39,182 bases of DNA from Peptostreptococcaceae bacterium pGA-8 (GTDB taxonomy: Bacteria; Bacillota; Clostridia; Peptostreptococcales; Anaerovoracaceae), in the NCBI GenBank assembly GCA_900112915.1, contig FONK01000014.1, forward strand, positions 1-39,182, read 5' to 3'. Below are positions 38,767-39,182 of the stretch, in pieces (positions within the stretch are counted from its first letter, which is position 1; each line of letters opens with the position of its first letter). The notes under the pieces were generated by a model. That model had not been told where the DNA came from. It ran no database searches and saw only the letters and a program-made list of their open reading frames with translations. Made by a program: the position numbers and the translations under genes.

Positions 38767-39182
38767 TAATCATCACCACTAGTAAACTAGTGGTTTGTAC
38801 AAGCCCTAGAAGGGCTTCGTTCTAGCAGCGTCTTAAGACGCGTCGAAAATGGTTCGCCAATCGCACATCATTTCCCGACTGCGCCTAAAGGCGCTTCTTT
38901 TTGTCTATCAATTCTTGCAACCCGTAAACGGGTCTATGTATTCTTTCAAGCTTATTTGATCTTCGCCTATATCTTCTTGAAGTTGTTTTCTGATATATTC
39001 TTCAATCGCCTTCTTGTTTCTGCCAACTGTATCTACATAATATCCTCGACACCAGAAATGTCTGTTTCCATATTTATATTTTAGATTTGCATGCCTATCA
39101 AAAATCATCAATGAGCTTTTCCCCTTGAGGTAACCTACAATTTGGGCAACGCTGTATTTGGGTGGTATTGATAAGAGCATAT
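38767..39182 (-). mobile_element. IS200-type element, 3' part, second copy
   Basis: Reverse complement of bases 1-416 with one difference (38966 against 217). It includes the C-terminal part of tnpA, the hairpin ladder and the right-end hairpin (38776-38793). The inner boundary is at 38767, where identity to the first copy stops. It is cut at the same base inside tnpA as the first copy, which points to assembly ending in a repeat. Confidence 0.9.
38908..39182 (-). CDS. tnpA: IS200-type transposase TnpA, C-terminal part
   Basis: Second copy of the truncated Y1 transposase, again starting just after the missing HxH motif because the window ends there. It is identical to the copy at 1-275 except for Gly in place of Ala in DIGEDQ. 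The probable catalytic Tyr and the Gln four residues later are intact. Confidence 0.92.
   Translation of the reverse strand, partial: MLLSIPPKYSVAQIVGYLKGKSSLMIFDRHANLKYKYGNRHFWCRGYYVDTVGRNKKAIEEYIRKQLQEDIGEDQISLKEYIDPFTGCKN

Noticed and set aside
1-39182. Composite transposon of 38 kb flanked by inverted IS200 copies
   Set aside because: The interior is mostly essential housekeeping genes, and IS200 elements do not form classical composite transposons; a contig ending in repeats explains the symmetry better.

Overview
This is an AT-rich window from a low-GC, Gram-positive-type bacterium, most likely an anaerobic member of Clostridia (Bacillota). The gene content and order support this: ylxM-ffh-rpsP-khpA-rimM-trmD, yggS-sepF-divIVA-lspA-rluD, yicC-gmk-rpoZ, rpsB-tsf, rqcH, relQ, an LCP cell-wall ligase, and a secretin-free Tad pilus cluster. 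A tiny Gin/CsfB-like zinc-finger gene suggests a spore-forming lineage. I cannot name the species; Peptostreptococcales/Anaerovoracaceae relatives are a guess from gene content only.

Layout. 1-416 and 38767-39182 are near-identical inverted copies of the 3' half of an IS200-type element (one difference in 416 bp). Both are cut at the same base inside tnpA, as expected for a contig that ends in a repeat. 470-3081: sfsA (-) divergent from lgt-ychF (+). 3097-9158: an eight-gene Tad/Flp pilus operon on the minus strand (tadZ-tadA-tadB-tadC-flp1-tadE-DUF5702-TadE with zinc motifs). 9378-14373: acyl-CoA synthetase, a small unknown gene, tRNA-Arg(UCG), an orphan DNA methyltransferase and a YgiQ-type radical SAM protein. 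14422-18106: a nucleoside-type ABC transporter (two permeases and a double ATPase) with no binding protein. 18331-20028: rpsB-tsf. 20241-20660: a stand-alone LytTR regulator. 20917-22685: yicC-gmk-rpoZ. 22843-24507: rqcH (+), convergent with relQ and an alpha/beta hydrolase (-). 26134-26247: the gin-like small gene (+). 26403-34273: a 12-gene minus-strand run that joins the SRP/ribosome-maturation genes to the sepF-divIVA-lspA division cluster. 34384-38742: sppA, LCP ligase, maf and a MATE transporter.

How it fits together. Most of the window is housekeeping: translation, lipoprotein processing (lgt and lspA), protein targeting, ribosome quality control and division. The accessory part is the Tad pilus operon. 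The 9-mer TTCCCCATA occurs twice upstream of that operon and twice upstream of the LytTR gene, which suggests, without proving, that LytTR controls the pilus. Other local oddities are a hairpin lying between the Shine-Dalgarno sequence and the start of lspA, a TTGACA promoter element inside the loop of the sppA terminator, tandem zinc-ligand motifs on a pilus-associated protein, and a ladder of small hairpins at the IS end.
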